Source: Candidatus Heimdallarchaeota archaeon (GTDB taxonomy: Archaea > Asgardarchaeota > Heimdallarchaeia > Heimdallarchaeales > Heimdallarchaeaceae). Taken from it: a DNA stretch of 39,199 bases. Position numbers and translations under genes: made by a program. A model generated the notes under the pieces. It was not told the DNA's origin. It did no database searches and saw only the letters and a list, made by a program, of their open reading frames with translations. Location: assembly GCA_016840095.1 (NCBI GenBank), contig JAEOSZ010000007.1:1-39199 (forward strand), written 5' to 3'. Below, one piece after another: positions 15,627 to 24,028 of the stretch (positions are counted from its first letter, which is position 1; every line of letters begins with the position of its first letter).

Positions 15627-16333
15627 TGGTCAAATTAACACTGATTAAGCCTAGAGTAAAAAAAACTCTAAATTTCCTTAGCATATATTCTCCTTATCCT
15701 GCTGCTATTTCCGTAATTATTATCCTAATACTCAATGTGGATGAAATGATTAATTTTTTTGCTATTTGTCTCTTAGTTGCATCTATAATTCTGAGAATTG
15801 TGATAGTTATTTTGAAGAAACGAGTAAGGGATCAACCTGAAATAAAAACTACTGATTGGAATGAATTACGTAAGCAACTAACTTTGATACTTTCTGAAAG
15901 CAAGATCTTGCTAGATAGTGCAGTAGAATTGAGAAGTGAAGAAGTATCAAACATAATCTTATCAGAAAAACAGGTTAATGGGAATTTCTTTGAGGAGAAT
16001 GAAGAATTGATTAAATCAATCAGAAACATTGGCATAAATGGTCTACTTTGTCTATTATTTCTAGTTCAACAACAACCAGCAATTGCTGCAGTGAGGGCAA
16101 TACACAGGACATTAAAAATCCCTTTAGCTACTGCATATAGACACTTACAAAAGTTATCAGAGTTAAAACTAGTGAGTTCTTATTATGAACCTGATAAACC
16201 AAGTAAAGCACTATACAGAATAACAGATGAAGGAAGTTCTCTGATAATACAATTATATGAGATAATTGGAGAAACACTTCTACCATTACAAAGCGTTAAA
16301 CCTGAAAAAACTCAAGTCAAAAGTGAAGCATAA
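15623..16333 (+). CDS. Membrane-anchored winged-helix transcription regulator
   Basis: The protein has 236 residues. Two membrane helices (about 25-38, PAAISVIIILIL, and 43-63, INFFAICLLVASIILRIVIVIL) form a hairpin with both ends inside. After a charged linker, residues 130-220 form a winged helix of the MarR/PadR/ArsR type: GLLCLLFLVQQQPAIAAVRAIHRTLKIPLATAYRHLQKLSELKLVSSYY, where TAYRHLQKL is the recognition helix, followed by the wing ALYRITDEGSSLI. This is a one-component regulator held at the membrane. It overlaps the exported-protein gene by four bases (start ATG 15623 or 15626), which supports a signal path from outside to DNA. Target genes are unknown; self-regulation is plausible. 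Confidence 0.82.
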   Translation: MMVKLTLIKPRVKKTLNFLSIYSPYPAAISVIIILILNVDEMINFFAICLLVASIILRIVIVILKKRVRDQPEIKTTDWNELRKQLTLILSESKILLDSAVELRSEEVSNIILSEKQVNGNFFEENEELIKSIRNIGINGLLCLLFLVQQQPAIAAVRAIHRTLKIPLATAYRHLQKLSELKLVSSYYEPDKPSKALYRITDEGSSLIIQLYEIIGETLLPLQSVKPEKTQVKSEA

Positions 16334-16386
16334 TCTTTCATAGATTACAACTTTCATTTTATTCGAGTTCTTTCATTTTATGTCTT

Positions 16387-16749
16387 CTAGAATACTGTAC
16401 TAGCAAAGTATATAGTTAGTGCATTTACTCCAAAACTAACACACAGCAAAAACACATCAAATGGCTTGTATCCTTTTATTCCAGCAAGATTTAGTATGAT
16501 AAAGAAGCTAGCTACTACTATGTTTACAATGCTATTTGCAGGTTGAGGTAAAATTACAGAAAGTATAACCATAGCAATAGGTAAAAGCATTAATGCTGCC
16601 ATCCCTAACCAAGCATACTGGCTTACAGGTTTACCGTCTATTTCTCCAGGTGTGAACTCTCCTGAGAAAATTCGGAGAACATCACCCAACAAGTAAATTA
16701 ACATACAAGCTACCCACAGAAGTGATAGCATTATCTCTAAGTCAACCAT
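16387..16749 (-). CDS. Small four-helix membrane protein (possibly DUF6326)
   Basis: The protein has 120 residues with four membrane segments: LEIMLSLLWVACMLIYLLGDVL, AWLGMAALMLLPIAMVILSVIL, SIVNIVVASFFIILNLA and VFLLCVSFGVNALTIYFA. The short loop RIFSGEFTPGEIDGKPVS lies between helices 1 and 2. The layout (SLLWVACMLIYLLGDVLRIF, then GE, then four helices) resembles DUF6326, but I give this from memory and it needs a profile check. It follows the MDR oxidoreductase gene by 22 bases on the same strand, so the two are likely co-transcribed. The function is unknown. Confidence 0.68.
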   Translation of the reverse strand: MVDLEIMLSLLWVACMLIYLLGDVLRIFSGEFTPGEIDGKPVSQYAWLGMAALMLLPIAMVILSVILPQPANSIVNIVVASFFIILNLAGIKGYKPFDVFLLCVSFGVNALTIYFASTVF

Positions 16750-16771
16750 GTATTTTCACGATCTCAAATTT

Positions 16772-17710
16772 CTAGTTGTCCTTATCCTTAAACACAGATA
16801 TAACAACATTTCCCTTTTTATGTCCTTCATCAACGTATCTATGTGCTTCGACCATTTCTTCTAAAGGATAGCTTCTATCGATGTAAGGTTTTATCTCTCC
16901 TTTCTCAATTAAATCTCTAAGATATTCCATTTTTTCATCAGTTTCAGAAGTCATTGATTTAATTGTAAGAAAGGTACCATCTGGCTTTAGTACACTTTTG
17001 CATTTTCTATCTGAGATTTTGACAACTGATTCTAAAACAACATCATATTTTTCACCACTTTGAGTAAAATCCTCTTTAGTGTAGTCAATGATTTTATCTG
17101 CTCCTAATGACTTTACCATTTCTATTTTGTTTGTACTGCAAACTCCAGTAACCTCAGCTCCGAGATATTTGGCAATTTGAACCGCAAAACTACCTGTGCT
17201 TCCAGACGCACCATAGATTAGAACCTTTTGTCCTTTTTGGATATTTGCCTTTCTAAGAATTTGGAGTACTGCCATTCCTGCAACAGGAACAGCTGCAGCT
17301 TGCTCAAAAGTTAGGTTTGAAGGTTTAATCGCAACAACACCCATTTTCCATTTTTCAGGAACACACACATATTCTGCATATGACCCATGTTTTAACATAG
17401 TTGTTGTTCCCCAAACTTCGTCACCTTGCTTAAATGATTTCACATCTTTTCCTACTGATTCAACTACACCGGCAAACTCATATCCTAGAATTGGTTTTCT
17501 TGGTTTTCTAATACCATACATCAATCTCAATGCTAATGTGAAAAATTTGGAATCAGGATGAATTCCTTTTCGTCCATTTACAACTGCTGCGTTGACTGTT
17601 GTACCATATACTTTGACTAACAATTCATTGTCCTTAGGTTGAGGTTTCTCAACTTCAGTTATTTTTAGTACTTCAGGAGGACCATATTTCTCATAAATTA
17701 CGGCTTTCAT
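16772..17710 (-). CDS. NAD(P)-dependent MDR oxidoreductase, quinone-reductase-like
   Basis: The protein has 312 residues of the medium-chain dehydrogenase/reductase superfamily. It opens MKAVIYEKYGPPEVLKITEVE, has the GroES-like domain with GYEFAGVVESVGKDVKSFKQGDEVWG, and the nucleotide-binding motif VLIYGASGSTGSFAVQIAKYLGA (AxGxxG type, typical of NADPH quinone reductases). SLGADKIIDYTKEDF follows as in this group. Structural and catalytic zinc cysteines of true alcohol dehydrogenases are absent. It would reduce quinones or activated alkenes with NADPH in the cytoplasm. It is the first gene of a probable two-gene unit with the small membrane protein. Confidence 0.9.
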   Translation of the reverse strand: MKAVIYEKYGPPEVLKITEVEKPQPKDNELLVKVYGTTVNAAVVNGRKGIHPDSKFFTLALRLMYGIRKPRKPILGYEFAGVVESVGKDVKSFKQGDEVWGTTTMLKHGSYAEYVCVPEKWKMGVVAIKPSNLTFEQAAAVPVAGMAVLQILRKANIQKGQKVLIYGASGSTGSFAVQIAKYLGAEVTGVCSTNKIEMVKSLGADKIIDYTKEDFTQSGEKYDVVLESVVKISDRKCKSVLKPDGTFLTIKSMTSETDEKMEYLRDLIEKGEIKPYIDRSYPLEEMVEAHRYVDEGHKKGNVVISVFKDKDN

Positions 17711-17840
17711 TATTGTTCCTTTAGAGTAGGTATTTTAAAGATTTCCTCACTTTGATAGTTGATATTTCGAATTTTGTAAGACAATTAACTATATTTACTC
17801 AAAATTGTCTTGTTATGCATCCTTTAATGAGGGTAAATAG

Positions 17841-18332
17841 ATGAAATATTGTAATACTTGTGGAAATCTCAATCGAAATAAAGCAAGAAAATGTTCAAAT
17901 TGTGGTACCCTAGTAAATAGAAACGTTGTATCAGAGAATGAGTATGGGAAGAATTATTCTACTCAAGAAGATTTCAAACCTTCTGCAAAAGCTTACAAAG
18001 ATTTTAAGACGATCTATGTTTCGCAGAAAAAAAATCTGTTATACCTTTTTCCTTTCTTTCTTATCCCAGGAATAGGAATCATATATGCAGGAAACTGGAA
18101 AAGAGGATTATATTTTTTGTTAGCCTTCATTGTAACAACAATTTTTGATGTTGTGTTCAAAGTACGAGGTTCATTTTTCGTCATTGGAATCACAACTCCT
18201 GCTTATATAATTTTGATTGTATGGGGTATTATAGCAGCAATAAAAGAAATAAGGTTATACAACGAGAAAGTGGAAAATCAACCTCAAAAAGGACAACAGA
18301 TGAAAAGTGTAGATAAAGCCATTTTTCAATAA
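17841..18332 (+). CDS. Zinc-ribbon membrane protein
   Basis: The protein has 163 residues. A zinc ribbon at the N-terminus (MKYCNTCGNLNRNKARKCSNCGT, two CxxC pairs) is followed by a polar linker and three membrane segments (LLYLFPFFLIPGIGIIYAG, GLYFLLAFIVTTIFDVVF and VIGITTPAYIILIVWGIIAAI). The IPGIGIIYAGNWKRGLYFL stretch recalls the TM2 domain family, in which a two-helix hairpin has the pattern PGxGxxYxGxxxxG. A ribosome-binding site (GAGGGT) precedes the ATG. This combination of zinc ribbon and TM2-like hairpin occurs in many archaea and bacteria with unknown role. Confidence 0.75.
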   Translation: MKYCNTCGNLNRNKARKCSNCGTLVNRNVVSENEYGKNYSTQEDFKPSAKAYKDFKTIYVSQKKNLLYLFPFFLIPGIGIIYAGNWKRGLYFLLAFIVTTIFDVVFKVRGSFFVIGITTPAYIILIVWGIIAAIKEIRLYNEKVENQPQKGQQMKSVDKAIFQ

Positions 18333-18446
18333 TCCATAAAGCCTCTAATTCAGTTCATTATAAGTAAAACTAATTACCTGACTAACAAGGTCCAGATTAA
18401 GGATATTGAATAAAATTAATAAATAAGCATCTGATGGACTTGTGAA

Positions 18447-18992
18447 ATGATAAGATTAGAAACTGAAAGGTTAGTAGTCAGAAACTTCATTCATGCAGAC
18501 TATAAAGACCTTGCAGAGCTTGCTATGAAGTATGAGAAATCAGAATTAGCAAAATATGATGAAGGTCCATGGCCAGATAACCTAGAAGAGTATAAAGGCA
18601 TAGTAGAGGAATTTGCGAAAGGGGTTGATTTTTTAGCTGTTGTTCTGAAAGAAAACAACAAATTAATAGGGTTAATTTTCAAAGGGGATAAAGGGAAAGG
18701 AAAGTATGAGTTTGGTTTTAATTTTCATTACAATTACCATGGTAAAGGTTATGCTACCGAAAGCTGTAAAGTTGTCTTAGATTTCATGTTTAAGGAACTA
18801 GAAGCAGAAATTGTAATGGCAGGAACAGCAAAAGTTAACAAACCATCAAATAATCTACTAAAGAGGTTAGGTTTTGAACTAGAAGGGGAAAAAAACATCT
18901 CTTTTAGAAAAGATGAAGAAGGCAATCCTATTGAATTTGTGGGAGTAGACTATTCACTTATGAGAAATAATTGGGTGCTGAACAAGCGATAG
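18447..18992 (+). CDS. GNAT acetyltransferase, RimJ/RimL type
   Basis: This 181-residue protein has the RimJ/RimL layout: MIRLETERLVVRNFIHADY at the start, then the acetyl-CoA region YGFNFHY-type strand followed by HGKGYATESCKVVLDFMFKEL (motif A, RGxGxA variant HGKGYA) and the C-terminal NKPSNNLLKRLGFELEGEKN, which contains the N-x-x-S-x-x-x-x-x-x-x-GF pattern. It transfers an acetyl group to an N-terminal or side-chain amine of a protein or small molecule. The substrate cannot be deduced. AATTAATAAATAAGC upstream is a possible TATA-like element. It stands alone between the zinc-ribbon protein and a secreted protein. Confidence 0.88.
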   Translation: MIRLETERLVVRNFIHADYKDLAELAMKYEKSELAKYDEGPWPDNLEEYKGIVEEFAKGVDFLAVVLKENNKLIGLIFKGDKGKGKYEFGFNFHYNYHGKGYATESCKVVLDFMFKELEAEIVMAGTAKVNKPSNNLLKRLGFELEGEKNISFRKDEEGNPIEFVGVDYSLMRNNWVLNKR

Positions 18993-19059
18993 CAAATAAA
19001 AGTATATTAAGGAATCTCTTATCACTTATTCATCAGCTTGAATTGGTGAATTTTGTAAA

Positions 19060-19872
19060 ATGAACATTAATCAGAAGATATTAGTTGGTTTAGTAATAGT
19101 TTCATTGTTTTCGTTTTCTTTTAGTAGTTCCAATCTCGCTCAAGTAGCTGAGTATGAGTTCTATTATTCAGATTTTCTTGTGCCTGGAGAGACTTTAGAA
19201 TGGAAAGTGACCACATTTGAAAAAGAAGATGGTTTCAATTGGGAACTAGCATCAGGTCATTTTGTTAAGGAAGGAGATGTAATTAGATTTGTCATTACAC
19301 AAGATCCTGATTCATTAAACTTAACCGACCCTAAAAATTTACAATACAATACTAAATCTTGGGTAAATACTTATCTAAATGATATTGATCTTTCAAGTGT
19401 TGAAGAATGGGATTATTTTATAGAACCTTTTGATGAAGTTGGGTATGTAGGACCAGAACGTCATGACTCACCAGATAAACCAGATACAGAAAATTACTGG
19501 GAAGGTTTAGAAGAGAATATGAAACCTGACTGTTTCAATAATGAAAGTGGAATATTAGAAGTTAGTATAACTTCTGATCTCTTCAACTTGAAAAAGGAAT
19601 CCTATGAGTCGGGAGAGACCCCAGATACTTCAGAACCCTTTGTAAGAAATAAAAGCTTTGAAGTTAGCTACAATATAAATTGGGGTTATCTAGATAGAAT
19701 GAGAGTCTATGAATATTATGAACAAGGTGTGATTGGTGAAGAAGAGCAAGAATGGTTAGAACTAATTTTATTAAATTCAAGAAGTACTCAAGGTACTCCA
19801 ATAAAATGGTTTAGTGGTTTTATTGCTTTATTTACATTGGGAATGGTTACAATTCATATGCGAAGACGCTGA
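19060..19872 (+). CDS. Secreted protein with C-terminal anchor, unknown function
   Basis: The protein has 270 residues. The signal peptide (ILVGLVIVSLFSFSFSSSNLA) is followed by an acidic, aromatic beta-rich region (FLVPGETLEWKVTTFEKEDG, VIRFVITQDPDSLNL). At the C-terminus, TPIKWFSGFIALFTLGMVTIHM with RRR is a membrane anchor of the type seen on the peptidase and beta-helix proteins of this window. The PGETLEWKVTTF stretch is reminiscent of small archaeal surface domains in lineages with many lipoprotein-like proteins, but no family is identified. A possible hairpin terminator follows it. Confidence 0.65.
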   Translation: MNINQKILVGLVIVSLFSFSFSSSNLAQVAEYEFYYSDFLVPGETLEWKVTTFEKEDGFNWELASGHFVKEGDVIRFVITQDPDSLNLTDPKNLQYNTKSWVNTYLNDIDLSSVEEWDYFIEPFDEVGYVGPERHDSPDKPDTENYWEGLEENMKPDCFNNESGILEVSITSDLFNLKKESYESGETPDTSEPFVRNKSFEVSYNINWGYLDRMRVYEYYEQGVIGEEEQEWLELILLNSRSTQGTPIKWFSGFIALFTLGMVTIHMRRR

Positions 19873-19876
19873 TAAT

Positions 19877-19910
19877 CTTAGGTAGAATAAATTTCTTTAC
19901 CTGTCCTAAG
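19877..19910 (+). terminator. Possible hairpin terminator
   Basis: CTTAGG (19877-19882) can pair with CCTAAG (19905-19910), and the inner AGGTA with TACCT offers an alternative or extended pairing. A short T-rich stretch (GTTTTTG) follows. The loop is long and the pairing is interrupted, so the call is weak. Confidence 0.3.
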
Positions 19911-20055
19911 TGTTTTTGAGTATTTCTGACACACAAGCAATCTTCTAAAAGACATAGAGTAATGTTTCCAAATTAGTGTAATCCTAAATTGAAAATTAGA
20001 TAAAAGTACCACTGATAAAAGGAAATTATATAGATACAGCCATATTTAATTAGAT

Positions 20056-20067
20056 AAATATATAAAT
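20056..20067 (+). promoter_or_regulatory. TATA-like box for the DegV gene
   Basis: AAATATATAAAT is centred about 33 bases upstream of the ATG at 20095. No ribosome-binding site lies before the ATG, so the mRNA is predicted to have a leader of only a few bases. Confidence 0.5.
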
Positions 20068-20094
20068 AACCTTTTTCTACACATAATCGATTGT

Positions 20095-20982
20095 ATGAAA
20101 GTAAAATTAATGACTGATTCAACTTCTCAAATTCCTTCTGAATTTGCGAAAGAGAAAAAGATAGCTCTTCTAGAGCCTACAATAGAATTTGAAGGAAAAC
20201 ACTGCAAAGATCTTACAGATATTGATCAGAAGTACTTTGTTTCAAAGATGAAGTCAATGAAGGATCTTCCAAAAACTTCAGTTGCGAATCCTCAACAATC
20301 TCTTGAGCTTCTTGAGAGCATTAAAGAAGAAGGACACAAAGAAGTCCTATATGTTCATCTTACACAAGCTATGTCAAATCAAGTAGGACCTGTTCAAATA
20401 GCAATGAAAAAAATGAAAAATGATCTCAAGGTTCATCTATATAATACAGAATTTTCTGCAACAGCTCAAGCCCCTTTCGTACTATTCGCTCAAAAAATGC
20501 TAGAAGAAGGAAGATCTGTTGATGAAATAACTAAAATACTTGATAAATTGAAACCTCTGATTCATTCAAGCGGTATTTCTAGTAGTTTTGATCTTTTGTT
20601 TAGAACAGGAAGAATAAAGAAAACTGTTAAGATGACTATGATTTCATCCTTAATGAAACTCAAACCAATCTATGAGACTGCAAGAGATAAAGGTTATGGT
20701 GGAAAAGGTGCAGGTACTGGGTACAATAGTGCTGTTAAGAAAATCATTGAAAGATTTGAGGAAACAACTGATCCTAACATGGAATACAATGTGATCATAA
20801 GCCATATCGGAAATCCAAAACTTGCAAAGAAACTTGAAAAAGGAGTTAAAAGCATTAGAAAAGTAGAAGAGGTCCAATATTGGGATATCTCACCTGTTGT
20901 TGCTAATACTCTCGGATATGGTACTGCAATGATTGCTCTTTATCCTAGCTTTGAAAGCTTTATTAAGACGGTAGAAGGATAA
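20095..20982 (+). CDS. DegV family fatty-acid-binding protein
   Basis: This 295-residue protein follows DegV from end to end. It opens VKLMTDSTSQIPSEFAKEKKIALLEPTIEFEGKHCKDL, has KTSVANPQQSLELLE (TSxPS-like motif region) and EVLYVHLTQAMSNQ, SSFDLLFRTGRIKKT (the LxxGGRI-type segment) and SHIGNPKLAKKLEKGV. DegV/FakB proteins hold a single fatty acid; in Firmicutes FakB presents it to the kinase FakA for phosphorylation. No FakA (DhaK/DhaL-type kinase) is in this window. The canonical TSQP and LGGR motifs are slightly altered (SVANP, RTGR), so ligand preference may differ. Confidence 0.9.
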   Translation: MKVKLMTDSTSQIPSEFAKEKKIALLEPTIEFEGKHCKDLTDIDQKYFVSKMKSMKDLPKTSVANPQQSLELLESIKEEGHKEVLYVHLTQAMSNQVGPVQIAMKKMKNDLKVHLYNTEFSATAQAPFVLFAQKMLEEGRSVDEITKILDKLKPLIHSSGISSSFDLLFRTGRIKKTVKMTMISSLMKLKPIYETARDKGYGGKGAGTGYNSAVKKIIERFEETTDPNMEYNVIISHIGNPKLAKKLEKGVKSIRKVEEVQYWDISPVVANTLGYGTAMIALYPSFESFIKTVEG

Positions 20983-21012
20983 ATCGTAGAGATGATGGTG
21001 AATACTACTTAA

Positions 21013-21141
21013 GTTCTTAAAAAATATGAGAATCTATTTGGTGGAGAATACTATCAAAGAGCTGAGAAAAAGTATATAGAAACTTATGAAAAGGCTTTAA
21101 ACAAAGAAGCAGTAAAACCTCTCTCAAGCTTTTTATACTAA
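21013..21141 (+). pseudogene. Short decayed coding fragment (tentative)
   Basis: A 42-codon open stretch follows a TAA and reads KKYENLFGGEYYQRAEKKYI and then ETYEKALNKEA, ending at TAA. The codon pattern and periodic charge look like the end of a helical protein, but there is no start codon and no ribosome-binding site. It could be the remnant of a lost gene after DegV or chance. The last bases also form a TATA-like TTTTTATACTA, centred 26 bases before the DUF3795 gene. Confidence 0.3.
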
Positions 21142-21161
21142 AATACCTTCAGAAAATCATT

Positions 21162-21515
21162 ATGTCTCAAGTAGAATTAATATCATTTTGTGGAATAAAT
21201 TGCTTAGAGTGTCCTGCTTATATTGCTAAAAGAACTGATGATATGGTACTTAGGGAAAAAACAGCTAAGGCATGGTCAGGTCCAGAATTTCAAGTAAAAC
21301 CAGAGGATATCAATTGTGACGGTTGTATAACATTGAATGCAGAATTATTCTCACACTGTACAGTCTGTCAAGTTAGAGCTTGTGGATTAGAGAAAGGCGT
21401 TGAAAACTGTGCACATTGTGATGATTACTCATGCGAAAAGCTTGAAGGATTATGGAATATGCTCCAGTTAACAGAGCCCAAAGAAAGATTAGATGTCATA
21501 AGAAGTAACCTATAG
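21162..21515 (+). CDS. DUF3795 cysteine-rich protein
   Basis: The protein has 117 residues. The N-terminal FCGINCLECPAYIAKRTDD, the middle INCDGCITLN and the later HCTVCQVRACGLEKGVENCAHCDDYSCEKL give eleven or more conserved cysteines, as in DUF3795. The family, frequent in anaerobic archaea and bacteria, is thought to bind metal or iron-sulfur clusters; its role is unknown. The TATA-like element 26 bases upstream and absence of a ribosome-binding site suggest a leaderless transcript. Confidence 0.87.
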   Translation: MSQVELISFCGINCLECPAYIAKRTDDMVLREKTAKAWSGPEFQVKPEDINCDGCITLNAELFSHCTVCQVRACGLEKGVENCAHCDDYSCEKLEGLWNMLQLTEPKERLDVIRSNL

Positions 21516-21686
21516 TAGATACATTTTACACTAAGGTTTTTGCTATATGTATTCCAATTTATGGAAAAGAATTTAGTAAAACAGAAGAAGGTTTGAAAGA
21601 AAGGACTGTAGTGAGTATTTTCTACAACTAGTCTAAGATTTTGTAAAAAGCGAGAACTTTTCAATTAGAAAAGGTCTAAGTTGTTG

Positions 21687-22235
21687 ATGAAAAGAAAGCT
21701 ATTAATTGTACTAATAATGCTAATATTCTTTACTTCACAAAACTCTGTTTCTGCTAATACTTGTACGTTTCCAAGTGAGTCAGATTCAGTTTATACTTTA
21801 GATGTTTTTGCAGACAAAACACCTGTAAAACAGCAAGTAGTCTATAATGTTACTGTAAAACTTCAGATAGATGAATTTGGTGATGGTGTATCCAAAATAT
21901 TCAATATCATCATATATGCAAAAATAAAAGGTGAATCTTACGAAAATACCAAAGTCATGAAAGTTGAAGAAGAAATTCATAATCTGATTAATTTTCCTAA
22001 TAGCGTAAGTGTTAGTTTCTCATTTGATTTAACAGACGTTACTGGAGAAGTAGTAGTTTATGGTAGTGCATCTTTTAGCGACTATCTCTTTGATGGTATC
22101 AATATAGGAACATGTACTTTTTGGCTCAATGCACACACACTTACGTTGGAAGCAAATAACTTTGGTTATTTGGCAATGATATTTGCTATAGGCTTCTTAA
22201 TAATTCTTAAACGTCAGAAGAAGAAAAGAGTTTAA
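21687..22235 (+). CDS. Secreted protein with C-terminal membrane anchor, unknown
   Basis: From the ATG at 21687 (two in-frame TTG codons lie just before it) the protein has 182 residues. It has a signal peptide (KLLIVLIMLIFFTSQNSVSA), a beta-rich extracellular domain of about 110 residues with two cysteines that could pair (ANTCTF, and GTCTFW near residue 148), and a C-terminal anchor (YLAMIFAIGFLIIL with KRQKKKR). No enzyme motif is visible. The layout matches the other tail-anchored surface proteins of this window. Confidence 0.68.
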   Translation: MKRKLLIVLIMLIFFTSQNSVSANTCTFPSESDSVYTLDVFADKTPVKQQVVYNVTVKLQIDEFGDGVSKIFNIIIYAKIKGESYENTKVMKVEEEIHNLINFPNSVSVSFSFDLTDVTGEVVVYGSASFSDYLFDGINIGTCTFWLNAHTLTLEANNFGYLAMIFAIGFLIILKRQKKKRV

Positions 22236-22406
22236 TTATTCCAGTAATTTCACACACTAGTAAATCTTGTTTCCAATAGTTCAGTGAAAGAAAATATAGT
22301 TTGATGTTACTTTAATACAACAGAATCCCGTTTAGAAAAGTAGAAACAAGGTTTATAAGAGTTTTAGAATAGGATTAATGGATTAAAACTTCTTCGAGGT
22401 TCAGAA

Positions 22407-23543
22407 ATGAAATTAAGAATTCTTGGAAACAGTTCTCTAAAAGTTTCAGAAATCAGTTTGGGAAGCTGGTTATCTGTAGGAGGGAAGCATTTAACAAATG
22501 AAATTCCTGGTTCCCCTTCTGTTGAAGAAAGAGAAACAGGATTAAAAATACTAGAAAAAGCAGTAGATGTTGGTATCAATCTTTTTGATACAGCTCCAGG
22601 TTATGGTAAAGGTAATGCAGAACGGATGATTGGAGAATTCATGCAGGATTACAATAGAGACAGTTTTTTAATTGCTACTAAGGTCTTCTTCCCAATTGAG
22701 TGGGACGATAATCGTTTTGGTAACAGCAGGAAGAGCATTCATGTTAATTTAAAAGAATCTCTTGAGAGGTTACAAACTGATTATATCGACATCTACTATT
22801 GTCACGTTTATGATAATTTTGGAAATATTGAGGAGACTATCAGAGCGATGAATGATTTAATCGATCAAGGTAAAATCATATATTGGGGTGCATCTAACTG
22901 GACAGCAGCTGAAATAGAGCGAGTGTATGGTATTTGCAGAGCTGAAGGTTATCATAAACCGATTGCATTACAGTCTAAATATAACCTACTTCACAGAGAA
23001 CTTGAACGCACTCATTTGTCTACTTTTAATTTCACTGAGATAGGTTTGGCTACTTACTCTTCTCTTGATGAGGGAATACTTACTGGAAAGTATAATTATG
23101 AAAAACCAGTTGATTCACGTTTTGTAAAACTGCAAGGAACTGCTTTTGAAGAATTGATGACAGAGTATTTGGATAAGACATTGACAGAAGAGAACTTGGT
23201 TAAATTAAGGAAATTGGAAGAGTTAGCTAAAGAGTTTGAAATTTCAATGGCTCAATTATCGCTAGCTTGGCTACTCTCAAAAGATTTTGTTAAAACAGCG
23301 ATTGTAGGAGCAAGTAAGATAGAGCATCTAGAAGACAATGCTCAGACAAGCAAACTGGAATTAGATAATGATGTTTTCACTAGAGTAGAGGAAATAATGA
23401 ACAATGAACCTTTGGTTCAAGGTGATCATTCAAGATGGAGTTACAATGTTCTCTCTAAGAAAATAAATGAATGGAACCATAGACTTCCATCAATTGCTCA
23501 AGAAAGAAGAGATGCAAGAAAAGAAAAAGAAACAGATAGATAA
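22407..23543 (+). CDS. Aldo/keto reductase
   Basis: This 378-residue protein has the AKR TIM-barrel with its catalytic tetrad: Asp61 and Tyr66 in NLFDTAPGYGKGNAE, Lys92 in LIATKVFF and His133 in YYCHVYD. IYWGASNWTAAEIE and LSLAWLLSKDFVKTAIVGAS are the NADPH-binding elements. It resembles the AKR group related to potassium-channel beta subunits, with an N-terminal MKLRILGNSSLKVSEISLGSW. The substrate is a carbonyl compound reduced with NADPH. GAGGT lies six to ten bases before the ATG. The C-terminal tail of about 35 residues is charged and longer than usual. Confidence 0.92.
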   Translation: MKLRILGNSSLKVSEISLGSWLSVGGKHLTNEIPGSPSVEERETGLKILEKAVDVGINLFDTAPGYGKGNAERMIGEFMQDYNRDSFLIATKVFFPIEWDDNRFGNSRKSIHVNLKESLERLQTDYIDIYYCHVYDNFGNIEETIRAMNDLIDQGKIIYWGASNWTAAEIERVYGICRAEGYHKPIALQSKYNLLHRELERTHLSTFNFTEIGLATYSSLDEGILTGKYNYEKPVDSRFVKLQGTAFEELMTEYLDKTLTEENLVKLRKLEELAKEFEISMAQLSLAWLLSKDFVKTAIVGASKIEHLEDNAQTSKLELDNDVFTRVEEIMNNEPLVQGDHSRWSYNVLSKKINEWNHRLPSIAQERRDARKEKETDR

Positions 23544-23652
23544 CCAGATTTGATGGTTAAGTTTGATAGATTATAAATACGAAGTATCCTAGAAATTGAA
23601 AACAAATCGAAATAACTATTTCAGGACAGTTTACGAATGGTGTGAGTATTGA

Positions 23653-23927
23653 AGGAATAGAAACAAGAATCGATTAAGCTATAATGTTTGTTCGTAAAAG
23701 TACCTTTGAGATATGAGAAGATTACAAAATATATGGAAGTTCTATTAAGATTTGATCACACACCATTTTGGCGTGATAACATACCTGCTATCATGGTGAT
23801 AGATGCGTCTTTCTTACGCAAACCATTTTATCACACCGAAGCTGATACCATTGACAAACTAGATTTCGATTTCTTGAGTAAATTTACACAAGCTACAGTA
23901 GCTACTGCAAAGGAATTAACAACTTAA
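23653..23927 (+). pseudogene. Truncated M28 peptidase remnant
   Basis: The sequence closely matches the last 95 or so codons of the intact M28 peptidase gene at 28241-29434 (VPLRYEKI, DFDF, PFYHT-ADTIDKLDFDF in both). The codon for proline in KLPCLF of the intact gene is TAA here (23682-23684), breaking the frame. All upstream parts (the first metal ligands) are missing. A TTG after the stop could start a 79-residue ORF, but that fragment would have only one metal ligand. It is a partial duplicate left after recombination. Confidence 0.85.
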
Positions 23928-24028
23928 TTTTATCTTAAATCACATCTTATGAGAAAGCAATATAAGGTTTTAAGCTTTAAGATGATAATTAAATTGTAAT
24001 GTAACCCAAAAATTCCTAGGAGATCCAT

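Noticed and set aside
21536..21631. Coding remnant after the DUF3795 gene
   Set aside because: One frame gives about 31 plausible codons between two stops, but there is no start, no similarity to anything in the window and such a length is expected by chance.
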